A stretch of DNA of 64,000 nucleotides from NCBI RefSeq assembly GCF_000153765.1, contig NZ_DS022296.1:35069-99068 (forward strand), given 5' to 3'. The translations under genes were made by a program, and so were the position numbers. How positions within the stretch are numbered: the first letter of the stretch is position 1; each line of letters begins with the position of its first letter. Source of the stretch: Mariprofundus ferrooxydans PV-1. Lineage in GTDB: Bacteria; Pseudomonadota; Zetaproteobacteria; Mariprofundales; Mariprofundaceae. This document shows positions 45,600 through 54,807 of this stretch, one piece after another. The notes beneath the pieces are model-generated. The model did no database searches and had not been told where the DNA came from. It worked only from the letters and a program-made list of their open reading frames with translations.

Positions 45600-46832
45600 T
45601 TACGTGGTATCTCCAAACCAGCCCCGCATGCGCATCCATACGCGTGCAAACAGATTATGATCGGTTGACTTCATCTTCATCGGGTTCTGACGGTAACGCT
45701 GGCCATACAGAATCAGCCCTACCCCGGTGGCATACATAGGGCTGGATACAACATCCACCAACCCGCCCACACCTTGCGGTCGACCAAGCCGCACAGGCAT
45801 GTCAAATATCTCTTCCGCCAGATCCACCATGCCGTCAAGCAAGGATGAGCCACCGGTCAACACCATCCCCGCAGCAACCAGCTCCTGATAACCGGAGCGT
45901 TGCAACTCGTCGCGTATCATCTCAAACAGCTCTTCCACGCGCGGTTCGAGAATCTGGGCCATCACCTGACGCGGCATCGGGCGCGGCGCACGGCCACCCA
46001 CGCTGGGGATTTCAATCTGGTCTTCGGGCGGCACCAGCGAGGTCAAACAAGCACCATATTTGCGCTTTAACTGATCCGCTTCGCGGGCGGAGGTGCGCAG
46101 GCCGATTACCAGATCATTGGTCAGGTGATCGCCACCGATCGGAATCACATGCGTATGGCGAATTGAACCATTGAGAAACACTGCGATATCGGTCGTTCCA
46201 CCGCCGATATCGACCAGCACAACACCAATATCCCGTTCATCCTGCATCAGAACAGCTTCGCTTGATGCCACCTGCTCCAGCACCATATCGGACACATCCA
46301 GGTCACAGCGGTTGCAGCACTTGACGATATTCTGCGCCGAGGAGACGGCGCCGGTGATCACATGCACCTTGGCCTCCAGACGCACGCCGGACATGCCGAT
46401 CGGTTCGCGGATGCCATCCTGATTATCGATAATGTATTCCTGCGGCAGAATGTGCAGCACCTTCTGGTCGGCCGGGATGTTCATCGCCCGCGCAGCATCG
46501 ATCACGCGGTCGACATCCTCCTGCGTCACCTCATTGTTCTGCGTGGCAACCACACCATGACTGTTATAGCCCCGGATATGAGAGCCGGCGATGCCGGTAA
46601 AGACAGACTGGATATCCACACCAGCCATTAGCTCGGCTTCTTCCACAGCCAGTCGTATCGACTCCACTGTCGATTCGATATTCACCACTACGCCCTTGCG
46701 TAAGCCTCTGGACGGATGCGTACCGATGCCGATGATATCTACTTTTCCGTCCGGCCCGGCCTCGGCTACAATACAGGCAATCTTGCTTGTACCAATATCG
46801 AGCCCGACCAGTACCTGGTCATGTTTCGCCAT
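45600..46832 (-). CDS. ftsA: Cell division actin-like protein FtsA
   Basis: Membrane tether of the Z-ring. 410 residues from ATG 46832, whose first bases overlap the ftsQ stop (TGATG). It has the actin-fold phosphate motif VGLDIGTSKIACIV near the start, the ADP-site LVDIGGGTTDIAVF, and a C-terminal amphipathic helix (ARVWMRMRGWFGD) for membrane binding. The 461-residue frame starting at 46985 lies over ftsQ and is not used. It is followed by a 70-bp AT-rich gap before ftsZ. Confidence 0.97.
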   Translation of the reverse strand: MAKHDQVLVGLDIGTSKIACIVAEAGPDGKVDIIGIGTHPSRGLRKGVVVNIESTVESIRLAVEEAELMAGVDIQSVFTGIAGSHIRGYNSHGVVATQNNEVTQEDVDRVIDAARAMNIPADQKVLHILPQEYIIDNQDGIREPIGMSGVRLEAKVHVITGAVSSAQNIVKCCNRCDLDVSDMVLEQVASSEAVLMQDERDIGVVLVDIGGGTTDIAVFLNGSIRHTHVIPIGGDHLTNDLVIGLRTSAREADQLKRKYGACLTSLVPPEDQIEIPSVGGRAPRPMPRQVMAQILEPRVEELFEMIRDELQRSGYQELVAAGMVLTGGSSLLDGMVDLAEEIFDMPVRLGRPQGVGGLVDVVSSPMYATGVGLILYGQRYRQNPMKMKSTDHNLFARVWMRMRGWFGDTT

Positions 46833-47587
46833 CAGATTATGCCTCCGTGTCCGGCTGGTCGGATAAACCAGCGGGACGGTATTCGTGTATCCACAGTCCA
46901 TTGCCCCTGACGCCAGCGCGGCTGTTTCAACAGCAGCGCTACCGATTTGATCGTGCCCGATGCATCCTGTTGCGACAGGATCCATGCCGAGCCCCGCGAG
47001 AAGTAGAGTTTCCAGTCACTGCTACCGGCATGAATTTCGCTCAGGTCACTAAGCTTGTGCACCTGCTGCCCGGCCAACGCCTGCAACAGACGGTGCATCG
47101 CCGGCAACTGCTCTTCACGCACACGCAACAGTGGCAGGTCAGGCGACTCATCCTTGCCGAGCAGGCGGTACACGTGACCCCGGCTGTCGAACAGATGCAA
47201 CCTGTTCTGCTCGTCCTGCCACAACGCGGCCGGCTTGCGCGCAACCGCCGTGATCTGCATGGCATGCGGCAGGTGACGCACAATTTGCACATCTTCCATA
47301 TCCGGAATCTCTACCAGCCACTGCTCGCGCAGAGCAGCCGGTCGGGTATGCAGAAAGTCACGGTTATTCATCGCCTGCAAACGGCTTTCGATGGCCTGTT
47401 TGATCGGTTCAGGCGCCGTTACCGTCCATTCGCTCACAGTCAGTGTCCGGTTCAGCCACCACCCGCCTCCGACAACCCCGGCAAACAACAGCACAGTGAC
47501 CAGAATGCGAGCGATGCGGGCCAGCATCCGACGCTGCTCAGCCCGCTTCACGGCTGGATCGGTACGGTGTTGATTACCGCGAGTCAT
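46832..47587 (-). CDS. ftsQ: Cell division protein FtsQ
   Basis: Bitopic divisome protein linking FtsB/FtsL to early components. 251 residues from ATG 47587: a basic cytoplasmic tail, one transmembrane helix (about 24-47, ILVTVLLFAGVVGGGWWL), then a POTRA domain (WTVTAPEPIKQAIESRL...) and a beta domain, as in the family. Only 10 bp separate its start from the hairpin array that divides it from ddl. Confidence 0.93.
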   Translation of the reverse strand: MTRGNQHRTDPAVKRAEQRRMLARIARILVTVLLFAGVVGGGWWLNRTLTVSEWTVTAPEPIKQAIESRLQAMNNRDFLHTRPAALREQWLVEIPDMEDVQIVRHLPHAMQITAVARKPAALWQDEQNRLHLFDSRGHVYRLLGKDESPDLPLLRVREEQLPAMHRLLQALAGQQVHKLSDLSEIHAGSSDWKLYFSRGSAWILSQQDASGTIKSVALLLKQPRWRQGQWTVDTRIPSRWFIRPAGHGGII

Positions 47588-47597
47588 GTCGCACCCC

Positions 47598-47877
47598 CAT
47601 GTGCTTTGGAGCATCCATGCTCCTCACCTTGCAGGCGGCTTTCAGCCGTCCAAAAAATGCTCCTGTCTTTTTGTGCTCCACCCTTCGGGCGTACGTTCGT
47701 ACGTGTAATGATGCTCTCCTGCATCATTGTCATGCCGCAATCTCCATGTGATTCGGAGCATCCATGCCCCTCACCCTGCAGGCGGCTTTCAGCCGTCCAA
47801 AAAGTGCTCCTGCCTTTTTGTGCTCCACCCCTCGGGCGTACGGGCGCAGGTGTAATTTTGCTATCCTGCAAAATTAT
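47598..47877. repeat. Tandem hairpin repeat between ddl and ftsQ
   Basis: Two copies of a roughly 135-bp unit with a 147-bp period (starting 47598 and 47745), about 85-90% alike by eye. Each contains, in order, GGAGCA/TGCTCC with loop TCCA, CGGCT/AGCCG, CAAAAA/TTTTTG and a final long hairpin. The final hairpins differ: AATGATGC-TCTCCT-GCATCATT in copy one (47707-47728), TAATTTTGC-TATCCT-GCAAAATTA in copy two (47853-47876). Copy one also has CGTACG/CGTACG (47690-47703). A 98-codon minus-strand frame across it reflects the repeat and is not called. Modules match those at 7636-7922. Confidence 0.85.
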
Positions 47878-48800
47878 CACTTACTCACCCCCTGTCCGTA
47901 CTCAAGCGAGGCTGTCTCCAGGATGCGCAGGCAAAGTGTCTGAAAATCTATCCCTGCCACAGCGGCAGCCTTGGGCAGCAGGCTTGTTGCCGTCATTCCC
48001 GGCAAGGTATTGATCTCGAGAATCACAGCCTCACCACCGCTACCGACAATCATATCCACCCTCGGTGCGCCGGTGCATCCGCACGCGGCAACCGCCTTCT
48101 CGGCACAATCCATGCAATAGCGTACGGTTTCCATCGGCAGCCGGGCAGGACAAAAATATTCGGTCGCTCCGACAGTATATTTGGAAGCGTAGTCATAAAC
48201 GCCGGATTTCGGCGCCACCTCAACCGGCATTAACGCAACACCTGCCAGTACGGATACAGCAATCTCCACCCCGTTCACCGGCATTTCAGCCATCCACGCA
48301 GCCGGTGACTGAATATTCAGCGCCTGCCACTCCTGCTGCGAGCTAATCCTGTGCAGGCCGACACTCGAGCCTTCCGCCACCGGTTTAACAAATACCGGAT
48401 AGCGCTCGGGGCCGGTCACCTCGATGCGAATATCCATCGGCGTACTCAGGCCGGCCTGACCCAACACCTGTTTGCACAACCGCTTGTTCATGCACAGTGC
48501 CGACGCCATCACATGGGAGCCGGTATAGGGAATGCCCATAATTTCCAGCAGACCCTGTACGCAACCATCTTCACCCAGCGTCCCGTGCAGGGCGATAAAG
48601 GCTGTATCAATGGCAGCCTTGGCGATCTGATCGGCCCAGTTTTGTTGCAGATCAATACCGACGGCATCCACGCCTGCTGCGCGCAGCGCATCCAGCACAG
48701 CCGCGCCGGAGCGCAGGGAGACCTCGCGCTCGGCGGAGGTACCTCCCATCAGTACCCCTGTACGACCGAAGCGTTGCATATTGATGCCGCTCACAACCAT
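47877..48800 (-). CDS. ddl: D-alanine-D-alanine ligase
   Basis: ATP-grasp enzyme that makes the D-Ala-D-Ala dipeptide for MurF. 307 residues; glycine-rich GVLMGGTSAEREVSLRSG near the N-terminus, FIALHGTLGEDGCVQGLLE, FVKPVAEGSSVGL, and the metal/ATP site VILEINTLPGMTATSL. ATG 48800 overlaps the murB end by 10 bp; an ATG at 48779 is an alternative start. The TGA stop (47879-47877) touches the last hairpin of the repeat array. Confidence 0.97.
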   Translation of the reverse strand: MVVSGINMQRFGRTGVLMGGTSAEREVSLRSGAAVLDALRAAGVDAVGIDLQQNWADQIAKAAIDTAFIALHGTLGEDGCVQGLLEIMGIPYTGSHVMASALCMNKRLCKQVLGQAGLSTPMDIRIEVTGPERYPVFVKPVAEGSSVGLHRISSQQEWQALNIQSPAAWMAEMPVNGVEIAVSVLAGVALMPVEVAPKSGVYDYASKYTVGATEYFCPARLPMETVRYCMDCAEKAVAACGCTGAPRVDMIVGSGGEAVILEINTLPGMTATSLLPKAAAVAGIDFQTLCLRILETASLEYGQGVSK

Positions 48801-49702
48801 TCCCCCAGCATGCGTACTTCCGGCTCCAGCTCGATGTCAAAACGCTCTTTCACCTCGCGCCTGATACGCCCGATCAGGGCAACAATATCAGCACTGCTGG
48901 CTTCGCCTTCATTGACAATAAAATTTGCGTGCTGCTCGGAGATACGTGCTCCACCAATGGCCAAACCTTTCAGCCCGGCCGCCTCAATCAGGCGGGCGGC
49001 ATGATCACCCGGCGGGTTTTTAAATACGGAGCCGCAGTTAGGCAGCGTCAGCGGCTGTGTGGCCGAGCGACGTCTGCGCATGGTGCGCATGCGCTCACGC
49101 ACATGGTCGGGGTGATCCGGATGCAGAACGAACTCGGCCACAAGCACAATACTCTGCTCGGGCAACTGACTGTGACGATAAGACATACCCAGCTCAACAG
49201 CCTTCATCTCTCTCACTTCGCCGCTGCGCATCAACACTTCCACCGTCACCAGCGTATCGGACAACTGCTGTGCAAATGCGCCGGCATTCATCATGACCCC
49301 GCCGCCAATGCTGCCGGGCACCGTGGCCAGAAATTCACAGCCGGAGAGACCGTGCTCGGCACACAAGCGGGCAAACCTGCTCATGCGTACGCCTGCTCCT
49401 GCGCGCACGTTATATCCATCAAATGTAAGCTCATTCAAATCACTTAAATCCACGACCAGACTGTCCAGACCACCGTCGGGTATCAGCATATTACTGCCCC
49501 GCCCCAGTGGCAGTATCGACAGGTCCGGAGGACAGAGGCTGACAGCTGTCAGCAGCGCCTGTCGGTCGGTCGGCCGGAAGAACCAGCGCGCTGGCCCGCC
49601 TACAGCCAGTGTCGTATGACGGGACATCGGCTCCTGCTCGCGCAGTGCACCCAGCTCGCCCAGCGCGATCTGCCATGGAGTTTTCTGTCTCAGCGCGCTC
49701 AT
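48791..49702 (-). CDS. murB: UDP-N-acetylenolpyruvoylglucosamine reductase
   Basis: FAD enzyme reducing the enolpyruvyl group to give UDP-MurNAc. 303 residues, short (type II) form: FAD-binding TTLAVGGPARWFFRPTD, LGRGSNMLI, AGAGVRMSRFARLC, GSIGGGVMMNAGAF, and C-terminal SEQHANFIVN, with the ANCGSVFKNPP-type stretch (LPNCGSVFKNPPG) carrying the catalytic serine. Start and stop overlap murC and ddl. Confidence 0.97.
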   Translation of the reverse strand: MSALRQKTPWQIALGELGALREQEPMSRHTTLAVGGPARWFFRPTDRQALLTAVSLCPPDLSILPLGRGSNMLIPDGGLDSLVVDLSDLNELTFDGYNVRAGAGVRMSRFARLCAEHGLSGCEFLATVPGSIGGGVMMNAGAFAQQLSDTLVTVEVLMRSGEVREMKAVELGMSYRHSQLPEQSIVLVAEFVLHPDHPDHVRERMRTMRRRRSATQPLTLPNCGSVFKNPPGDHAARLIEAAGLKGLAIGGARISEQHANFIVNEGEASSADIVALIGRIRREVKERFDIELEPEVRMLGEWL

Positions 49703-51069
49703 GCCATCTCCTCGCGCAACCGGGCTGCCAGAGCGCCGATGGAGCCGGCCCCCATCAGCAGGACGATATGACCCGCCGCCAGTTGTTCGCGCACGGCTGC
49801 CGCTGCTTCGTCCAGATTCTCGAGCAGTGATACATGCCGGTGGCCGCGTGCCAGCATTCCCTGGCAGAGCGCCTGGCTGTTAACACCCTCTATGGCCGCT
49901 TCGCTGGCCGCGTAAATCGGCAGCAGCGATACTTCATTGGCGGTATCGAAGGCTCCCATAAAATCGTCCATCAGATCGCGCGTACGAGTAAAGCGATGCG
50001 GTTGAAATATCACGCTGATATGGCGCTCCGGCCAGCAGTCGCGCGCGGCCACCAGCGTTGCCAGAACCTCGCGTGGATGATGGGCATAATCATCAACCAT
50101 CACCCCCGTACCACAGCTTGTGCGCTGGAAGCGCCGCTGAATCCCCTCAAATGAGGCCAGCGCGCTGCGGATAGTTTCAATATCAATGCCCAGATCCATC
50201 AGCACAGCCATCGCGGCCAATGCATTTTCGGCATTATGGCGACCCGGCATGGGCAGATGGAACTCACCCAGATTGCCATGCTCACGACTTGCTGCGGTAA
50301 AGCACTGCCCCTCGCTGCCCGCACGGCTTTCCAACAGATGCAGGTCTGCCTGCAAGGAGCTGCCGTAAGTTGTCACAGGCTTATGCAGGCCCAGTCGCAG
50401 TGCTGCCACATGCGGGTGTTCGTGATGCAAGACGACTCGTCCATAAAAGGGCACCAGATTGACAAAGGTCCTGAATGCCTCCTGCAGGGTCGCGAAATCA
50501 CCATAATGATCCAGATGTTCAGGATCGATATTGCTGACCACAGCAATGGTAGGCGACAGGCGCAGGAATGATCCGTCGCTCTCATCCGCTTCGGCCACCA
50601 GCCAGGGACTGGCGCCAAGTCGGGCGTTGCTGCCGGTTGCGGTCAGACGCCCGCCGATAATATAGGTCGGATCCATGCCGGCAGCTTCCATGCCATGCGC
50701 AATCAGCGAGGTCATCGTCGTTTTACCGTGCGAACCGGCCACTGCCACGCCCTGTTTCATGCGCATCAGCTCAGCCAGCATCTCGGCACGCGGAATCACC
50801 GGAATACCACGCTTTTCAGCAGCAGCAATTTCCGGATTGGCCGGATTGATTGCGGAAGACAATACAACAACCTGCGCATCCCTGACATTAGCGGCGGCAT
50901 GGCCAATGGTAACCGTGATACCGAGAGAGCGCAGACGAACCACGTTCGGCCCCTCCGCAGCATCGCTGCCGGTCACAATAAAGCCCTGATTATGCAACAA
51001 CTCAGCTATCCCGCTCATGCCGATGCCACCGATGCCGACCAGGTGAATATGATTCACACGCGCCTTCAT
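49699..51069 (-). CDS. murC: UDP-N-acetylmuramate-L-alanine ligase
   Basis: Adds L-alanine to UDP-MurNAc in the cytoplasm. 456 residues: N-terminal Rossmann domain HLVGIGGIGMSGIAELL, ATP loop GVAVAGSHGKTTMTSLI, EADESDGSFLRL, and C-terminal MVDDYAHHPREV. ATG 51069 is chosen over ATG 51075 because GGAGG then lies 7 bases upstream. It overlaps murG by four bases. Confidence 0.97.
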   Translation of the reverse strand: MKARVNHIHLVGIGGIGMSGIAELLHNQGFIVTGSDAAEGPNVVRLRSLGITVTIGHAAANVRDAQVVVLSSAINPANPEIAAAEKRGIPVIPRAEMLAELMRMKQGVAVAGSHGKTTMTSLIAHGMEAAGMDPTYIIGGRLTATGSNARLGASPWLVAEADESDGSFLRLSPTIAVVSNIDPEHLDHYGDFATLQEAFRTFVNLVPFYGRVVLHHEHPHVAALRLGLHKPVTTYGSSLQADLHLLESRAGSEGQCFTAASREHGNLGEFHLPMPGRHNAENALAAMAVLMDLGIDIETIRSALASFEGIQRRFQRTSCGTGVMVDDYAHHPREVLATLVAARDCWPERHISVIFQPHRFTRTRDLMDDFMGAFDTANEVSLLPIYAASEAAIEGVNSQALCQGMLARGHRHVSLLENLDEAAAAVREQLAAGHIVLLMGAGSIGALAARLREEMA

Positions 51070-52196
51070 GAGCATACCTCCCGGCCTTGAAGACTCCGGG
51101 CTGCTGGCAAAAACGCCGCCAGCACATCCAGCTGCCTGTCACGCGCATTAAGCGGTGCGGCAGCTTCGGTCGCGCGGCTCATCGTCGTCAACAGGTCCGC
51201 GTCAAACAGGCAGGAATCTATCTGTGCTGCCAGAGAATCCGCTGTCATCTGTTGCTGATCTATCAGTAGCGCCCCACCGCAGTCGGCCAGTGCGCGGGCA
51301 TTATGGCGCTGATGATCATCTGCGGCATGCGGCAGCGGCACAAAAATACATGGCATGCCACATACGGCAGCCTCACTGACGGTCATGGCTCCGGAGCGCG
51401 CAATCATCAGATCGCCTGCCGCATAAAATGAAGGCATATCATCACAAAACGGCAACACATCGGCATTGATTCCAGCCTGAGCGTAGGTATCAACAGCAGC
51501 TTCCCGCGCCGCCTTATCACTGCCGGCAACATGCGTCACCGTGAACACGCGCCCCTCTCTGGCCAGCATGGCACAAGCTTCCGGCACGCTCTGATTCAGG
51601 ATGCGTGCGCCCTGGGAGCCACCCAGAACCAGCAGGCGTGGCGGCTGGTGTGGCTGCCACTGCGTGCGCACAATCGCTTCACGCACGATATTACCGGTCA
51701 CCTCACTCTTCACGCCGCCGCCAAGATGTTCCGATGCCGCTGCAAAACCGAGCATCATGCGCTGGCAAAAGCGACCAAGGGTCCGATTAACCAAACCAGG
51801 CATGGCATTCTGTTCATACAAGATCACCGGCACCCGCGCCAGCAGTGCTGCCGCCACCGCCGACACACTGGCATAGCCGCCGACGCCGACCAGCAGGTCA
51901 GGCCGCTCCTCGCGTTGCCAGTGGCGACGAATCGTCCATACCGACTTCGGCAACTCCCATATCAACACACGCAGCTTCTGCCACAGGCCGGCTCCCTTGA
52001 TGCCGTGCATGGCCAGCAGCAATACCGACTCGCCGCGCTCGGGCAACAATTTTGCTTCCAGGCCGCGCTCCGCGCCGATAAAGCGCACATTAAGATCCGA
52101 CCAACGCTCACGCGCAGCATCGGCCAGTGCCAGTGCCGGCATCACATGCCCGCCGGTGCCGCCGCCGGCAATACAGAGAACAGGTGTACGGCTCAA
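51066..52196 (-). CDS. murG: Lipid II synthase MurG
   Basis: GT-B glycosyltransferase that adds GlcNAc to lipid I on the inner membrane face. 376 residues; CIAGGGTGGHVMPALALA N-terminal loop, GVGGYASVSAVAAALL, LVLGGSQGARILNQSVP, and ARSGAMTVSEAAVCGMPCIFVP for UDP-GlcNAc. The start is TTG at 52196, sharing bases with the ftsW stop (TTGA), with GGAG 9 bases upstream. Confidence 0.96.
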   Translation of the reverse strand: MSRTPVLCIAGGGTGGHVMPALALADAARERWSDLNVRFIGAERGLEAKLLPERGESVLLLAMHGIKGAGLWQKLRVLIWELPKSVWTIRRHWQREERPDLLVGVGGYASVSAVAAALLARVPVILYEQNAMPGLVNRTLGRFCQRMMLGFAAASEHLGGGVKSEVTGNIVREAIVRTQWQPHQPPRLLVLGGSQGARILNQSVPEACAMLAREGRVFTVTHVAGSDKAAREAAVDTYAQAGINADVLPFCDDMPSFYAAGDLMIARSGAMTVSEAAVCGMPCIFVPLPHAADDHQRHNARALADCGGALLIDQQQMTADSLAAQIDSCLFDADLLTTMSRATEAAAPLNARDRQLDVLAAFLPAARSLQGREVCS

Positions 52197-53443
52197 AACA
52201 GATGCTCCAGGCCGTCATGCGCAGGCTGCGCTGAGCGCATGGCCGGCACAGTGTTCGCCTCATGTTTTTTCTTCCCTGCGCGACCTGTCTGCCTGCGGCC
52301 CGACTGCTTCTTCAACCGCACATTGCCGGCACCATGACGCTGTATCGACAGAACCAGTCCGATCAACATGCTTTCACCAATCAGGGCGCTACCGCCATAA
52401 GAGACAAATGGCAGCGGCATGCCTTTGGTAGGTAGCATACCCATGGCCGCGCCCAGGTTGATAAACAGGGCGACGCCAATGCACATCATGCAACCGAGAA
52501 TAATCAGGCGGGAAAACATATCTTCCTGCACAATAGCCATCCAGATACCGCGCCCGAGCAATACAGCAAACACGCTCAGCATCAACAGCATGCCCATCAT
52601 GCCCAGCTCCTCACCGATGCTGGCGGAAATAAAGTCGGTAAACACCTCAGGCAGATAGAACAGCTTCTGTACACCCTGTCCCAGACCTGCACCAAACAGG
52701 CCGCCACTGCCGAAAGCAATCATTGATTGAATCAGTTGGTAACCACTGCCATAGGGGTCCTGCCACGGCTCCAGAAAGCTGACCATACGTTGCATGCGAT
52801 AGGGCTCGAATATCACCGCCAGTGTCGCCAGCGGTATAAATGTACCGATCATCATCAGCAAATGCTTGATCGGCACACCGCCGACAAACCACATGCTGAA
52901 ACAGGCAGCAGACAACAGCACTGCGCTGCCAAAATCCGGCTGCAACAGCAACAACCCCAGCGCTGTACCGAGCACTACCAGCATCGGCGCCAGCCCGGAA
53001 GAAAAGTGTTGTAAACGCTCAGGAAATGAACCCATATAGTAGGCCATATAAATAATTACGGCCGGCTTTAGCAGCTCCACCGGCTGCAGCGTCAGCCCGA
53101 ACAGGGAGAACCAGCGCTGTGCGCCGTTAATCTCGCGTCCTACCCCCGGAATCAGCACAGCCACCATTAAAGCCATACCCAGACCGAGCACAGGCAGTGC
53201 AATCACACGCCACCAGTTCACATCAATACGCGAAAGCGTCCACATAATGCCCAGGCCGACAGGAATATAGAACAGCCAGTGGCCGATAATTCGTAGCGGA
53301 TCGTGATAGCGCACTTCGGCCACGCTGACGCTGGTGCTGTAAACCATCAGCACACTGAACGACAGCAACACCAGCACACAAGCCAGTAGCACGGCGTCCG
53401 GCGGCAGCAGCCGGCCTGTCGCTTTTTTCATTGCCCGGCTCAT
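52193..53443 (-). CDS. ftsW: Septal peptidoglycan polymerase FtsW
   Basis: SEDS-family glycosyltransferase that polymerises lipid II at the septum with FtsI. 416 residues from ATG 53443 with ten predicted membrane helices; QRWFSLFGLTLQPVELLKPAVI, the LQPDFGSAVLL aspartate region and LPFVSYGGSALIGES are family landmarks. A basic C-terminal tail (KKQSGRRQTGRAGKKKH) extends into the cytoplasm. Start overlaps the murD stop (ATGA). Confidence 0.97.
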   Translation of the reverse strand: MSRAMKKATGRLLPPDAVLLACVLVLLSFSVLMVYSTSVSVAEVRYHDPLRIIGHWLFYIPVGLGIMWTLSRIDVNWWRVIALPVLGLGMALMVAVLIPGVGREINGAQRWFSLFGLTLQPVELLKPAVIIYMAYYMGSFPERLQHFSSGLAPMLVVLGTALGLLLLQPDFGSAVLLSAACFSMWFVGGVPIKHLLMMIGTFIPLATLAVIFEPYRMQRMVSFLEPWQDPYGSGYQLIQSMIAFGSGGLFGAGLGQGVQKLFYLPEVFTDFISASIGEELGMMGMLLMLSVFAVLLGRGIWMAIVQEDMFSRLIILGCMMCIGVALFINLGAAMGMLPTKGMPLPFVSYGGSALIGESMLIGLVLSIQRHGAGNVRLKKQSGRRQTGRAGKKKHEANTVPAMRSAQPAHDGLEHLF

Positions 53444-54807
53444 GCGTCCGACTCCAGTGCGGTTACGGCATCGGCAAAACAACGGCCCCGCTCGGCGTAA
53501 TCACGAAACTGATCCTGACTGGCTGCTGCAGGGGATAACAGCACGGGCAGTCCTGCAGGAGCGGCAGCAGCAGCAGCCACAGCCTGTTCAATACTGCCTA
53601 CCGTCTGAGCCTTCACCCCTGCCAGTCTGGCCAGCTCAATAAAGGCCGTGGTATCACTACCGGTCACCAGCATCAGCGCCACGTGAGCCGCCACTGCATC
53701 CTTAAGCTCGCTGACATCCAGCCCCTTGCGCAAGCCGCCGCATACCCAGATCACCTGCTCGAATGACTCCAGTGCTGCTCTGGCTGCATCCGGATTGGTT
53801 GCTTTCGAATCATTAAACCACTGCCGTCCCTGTACTTCGCCCAACGACTGCAAGCGGTGTTGCAAACCACGAAATGAGGTCAGTGACTGTCTGATCACGG
53901 CCGGAGAGAGGCCGAAGTCTGCTGCAGCCTGTCCGGCCACAGCCAGATTCAGGTGCTGGTGGCGCCCTCTGGTCTGCAGCTGGCTCGCATCAATCGTGTA
54001 AACGGTATCGAAATGGTGCCAGAACAGCTCCCATGCCCCCTGCTCAGTCATCTGTACACCGCAGTCGAGACTCTCCGCCGAACCCACGCCGAAGCGTCGT
54101 ACATAGGCGCCCCGCCCGCGCAACTCGGCGGCCAGATCATCCCACTCGGCATCGCCCGGCAACGTGGCCTTGTCTCCCTCACCCTGTCGGGCGAACAGTC
54201 GCAACTTGGCTGCCCGATAAGCCTGCATATCGACGTGCATATCAGCGTGATCGGGCTGCACATTCAGCAGTACCGCCCAGCGCGGGTGAATCGGCTCGGC
54301 GCGTTCGAGCTGAAAGCTGGATAACTCGAGCACGACACGCTCAGGCACATCACCATCGGCGATCAACTCCAGCATTGGCTTGCCGATATTGCCGCCGGCC
54401 TCAATACCACCGGGCAGAGTATCCAGCATTGTACTGATCAGGGAGACTGTTGTGGTTTTACCATTGGTACCGGTAACGGCAATGATGTCACCATGAAAGT
54501 GTTCACCGAACAGCTGCAGATCCCCATATACCGGAATGCCTGCCTCGCGGACCTGAACCAGCGCCGGGTGGCGCCAGCTGATGCCGGGACTGACAATGAC
54601 GCGGTCAAATTGCTGCAGCCGCGCACCATCCAGTGCTCCGATATGCAGAGGAACATGTACACCATCCGGCAAGGTAACCGGCGATTCATCAAATGCATCG
54701 CAGGCCATTCCGTTTGCCAGCAGAAAGCGGATGACCGAAACCCCTGTACGCCCCGTCCCGACCACAGCCGTGCGTATGGCTTCATTGCCGATATTCATCG
54801 CACTCAT
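53440..54807 (-). CDS. murD: UDP-MurNAc-L-alanine-D-glutamate ligase
   Basis: Adds D-glutamate to UDP-MurNAc-Ala. 455 residues; VVGTGRTGVSVIRFLL N-terminus, ATP loop ITAVTGTNGKTTTVSLI-type (IIAVTGTNGKTTTVSL), LELSSFQLERAEPI with the invariant ELSSFQL, and FNDSKATNPDAARAAL. ATG 54807 overlaps the mraY stop. Confidence 0.97.
   Translation of the reverse strand: MSAMNIGNEAIRTAVVGTGRTGVSVIRFLLANGMACDAFDESPVTLPDGVHVPLHIGALDGARLQQFDRVIVSPGISWRHPALVQVREAGIPVYGDLQLFGEHFHGDIIAVTGTNGKTTTVSLISTMLDTLPGGIEAGGNIGKPMLELIADGDVPERVVLELSSFQLERAEPIHPRWAVLLNVQPDHADMHVDMQAYRAAKLRLFARQGEGDKATLPGDAEWDDLAAELRGRGAYVRRFGVGSAESLDCGVQMTEQGAWELFWHHFDTVYTIDASQLQTRGRHQHLNLAVAGQAAADFGLSPAVIRQSLTSFRGLQHRLQSLGEVQGRQWFNDSKATNPDAARAALESFEQVIWVCGGLRKGLDVSELKDAVAAHVALMLVTGSDTTAFIELARLAGVKAQTVGSIEQAVAAAAAAPAGLPVLLSPAAASQDQFRDYAERGRCFADAVTALESDA

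Noticed and set aside
47598..47877. CRISPR array or integron attC sites
   Set aside because: The units are about 135 bp with internal palindromes and no regular spacers; no cas genes, integrase or attC core GTTRRRY sites were seen.
47584..47880. A 98-codon minus-strand open frame between ftsQ and ddl
   Set aside because: Its two halves are the same peptide because it runs through the two tandem hairpin units; it has no ribosome-binding site and is best explained by the repeat.
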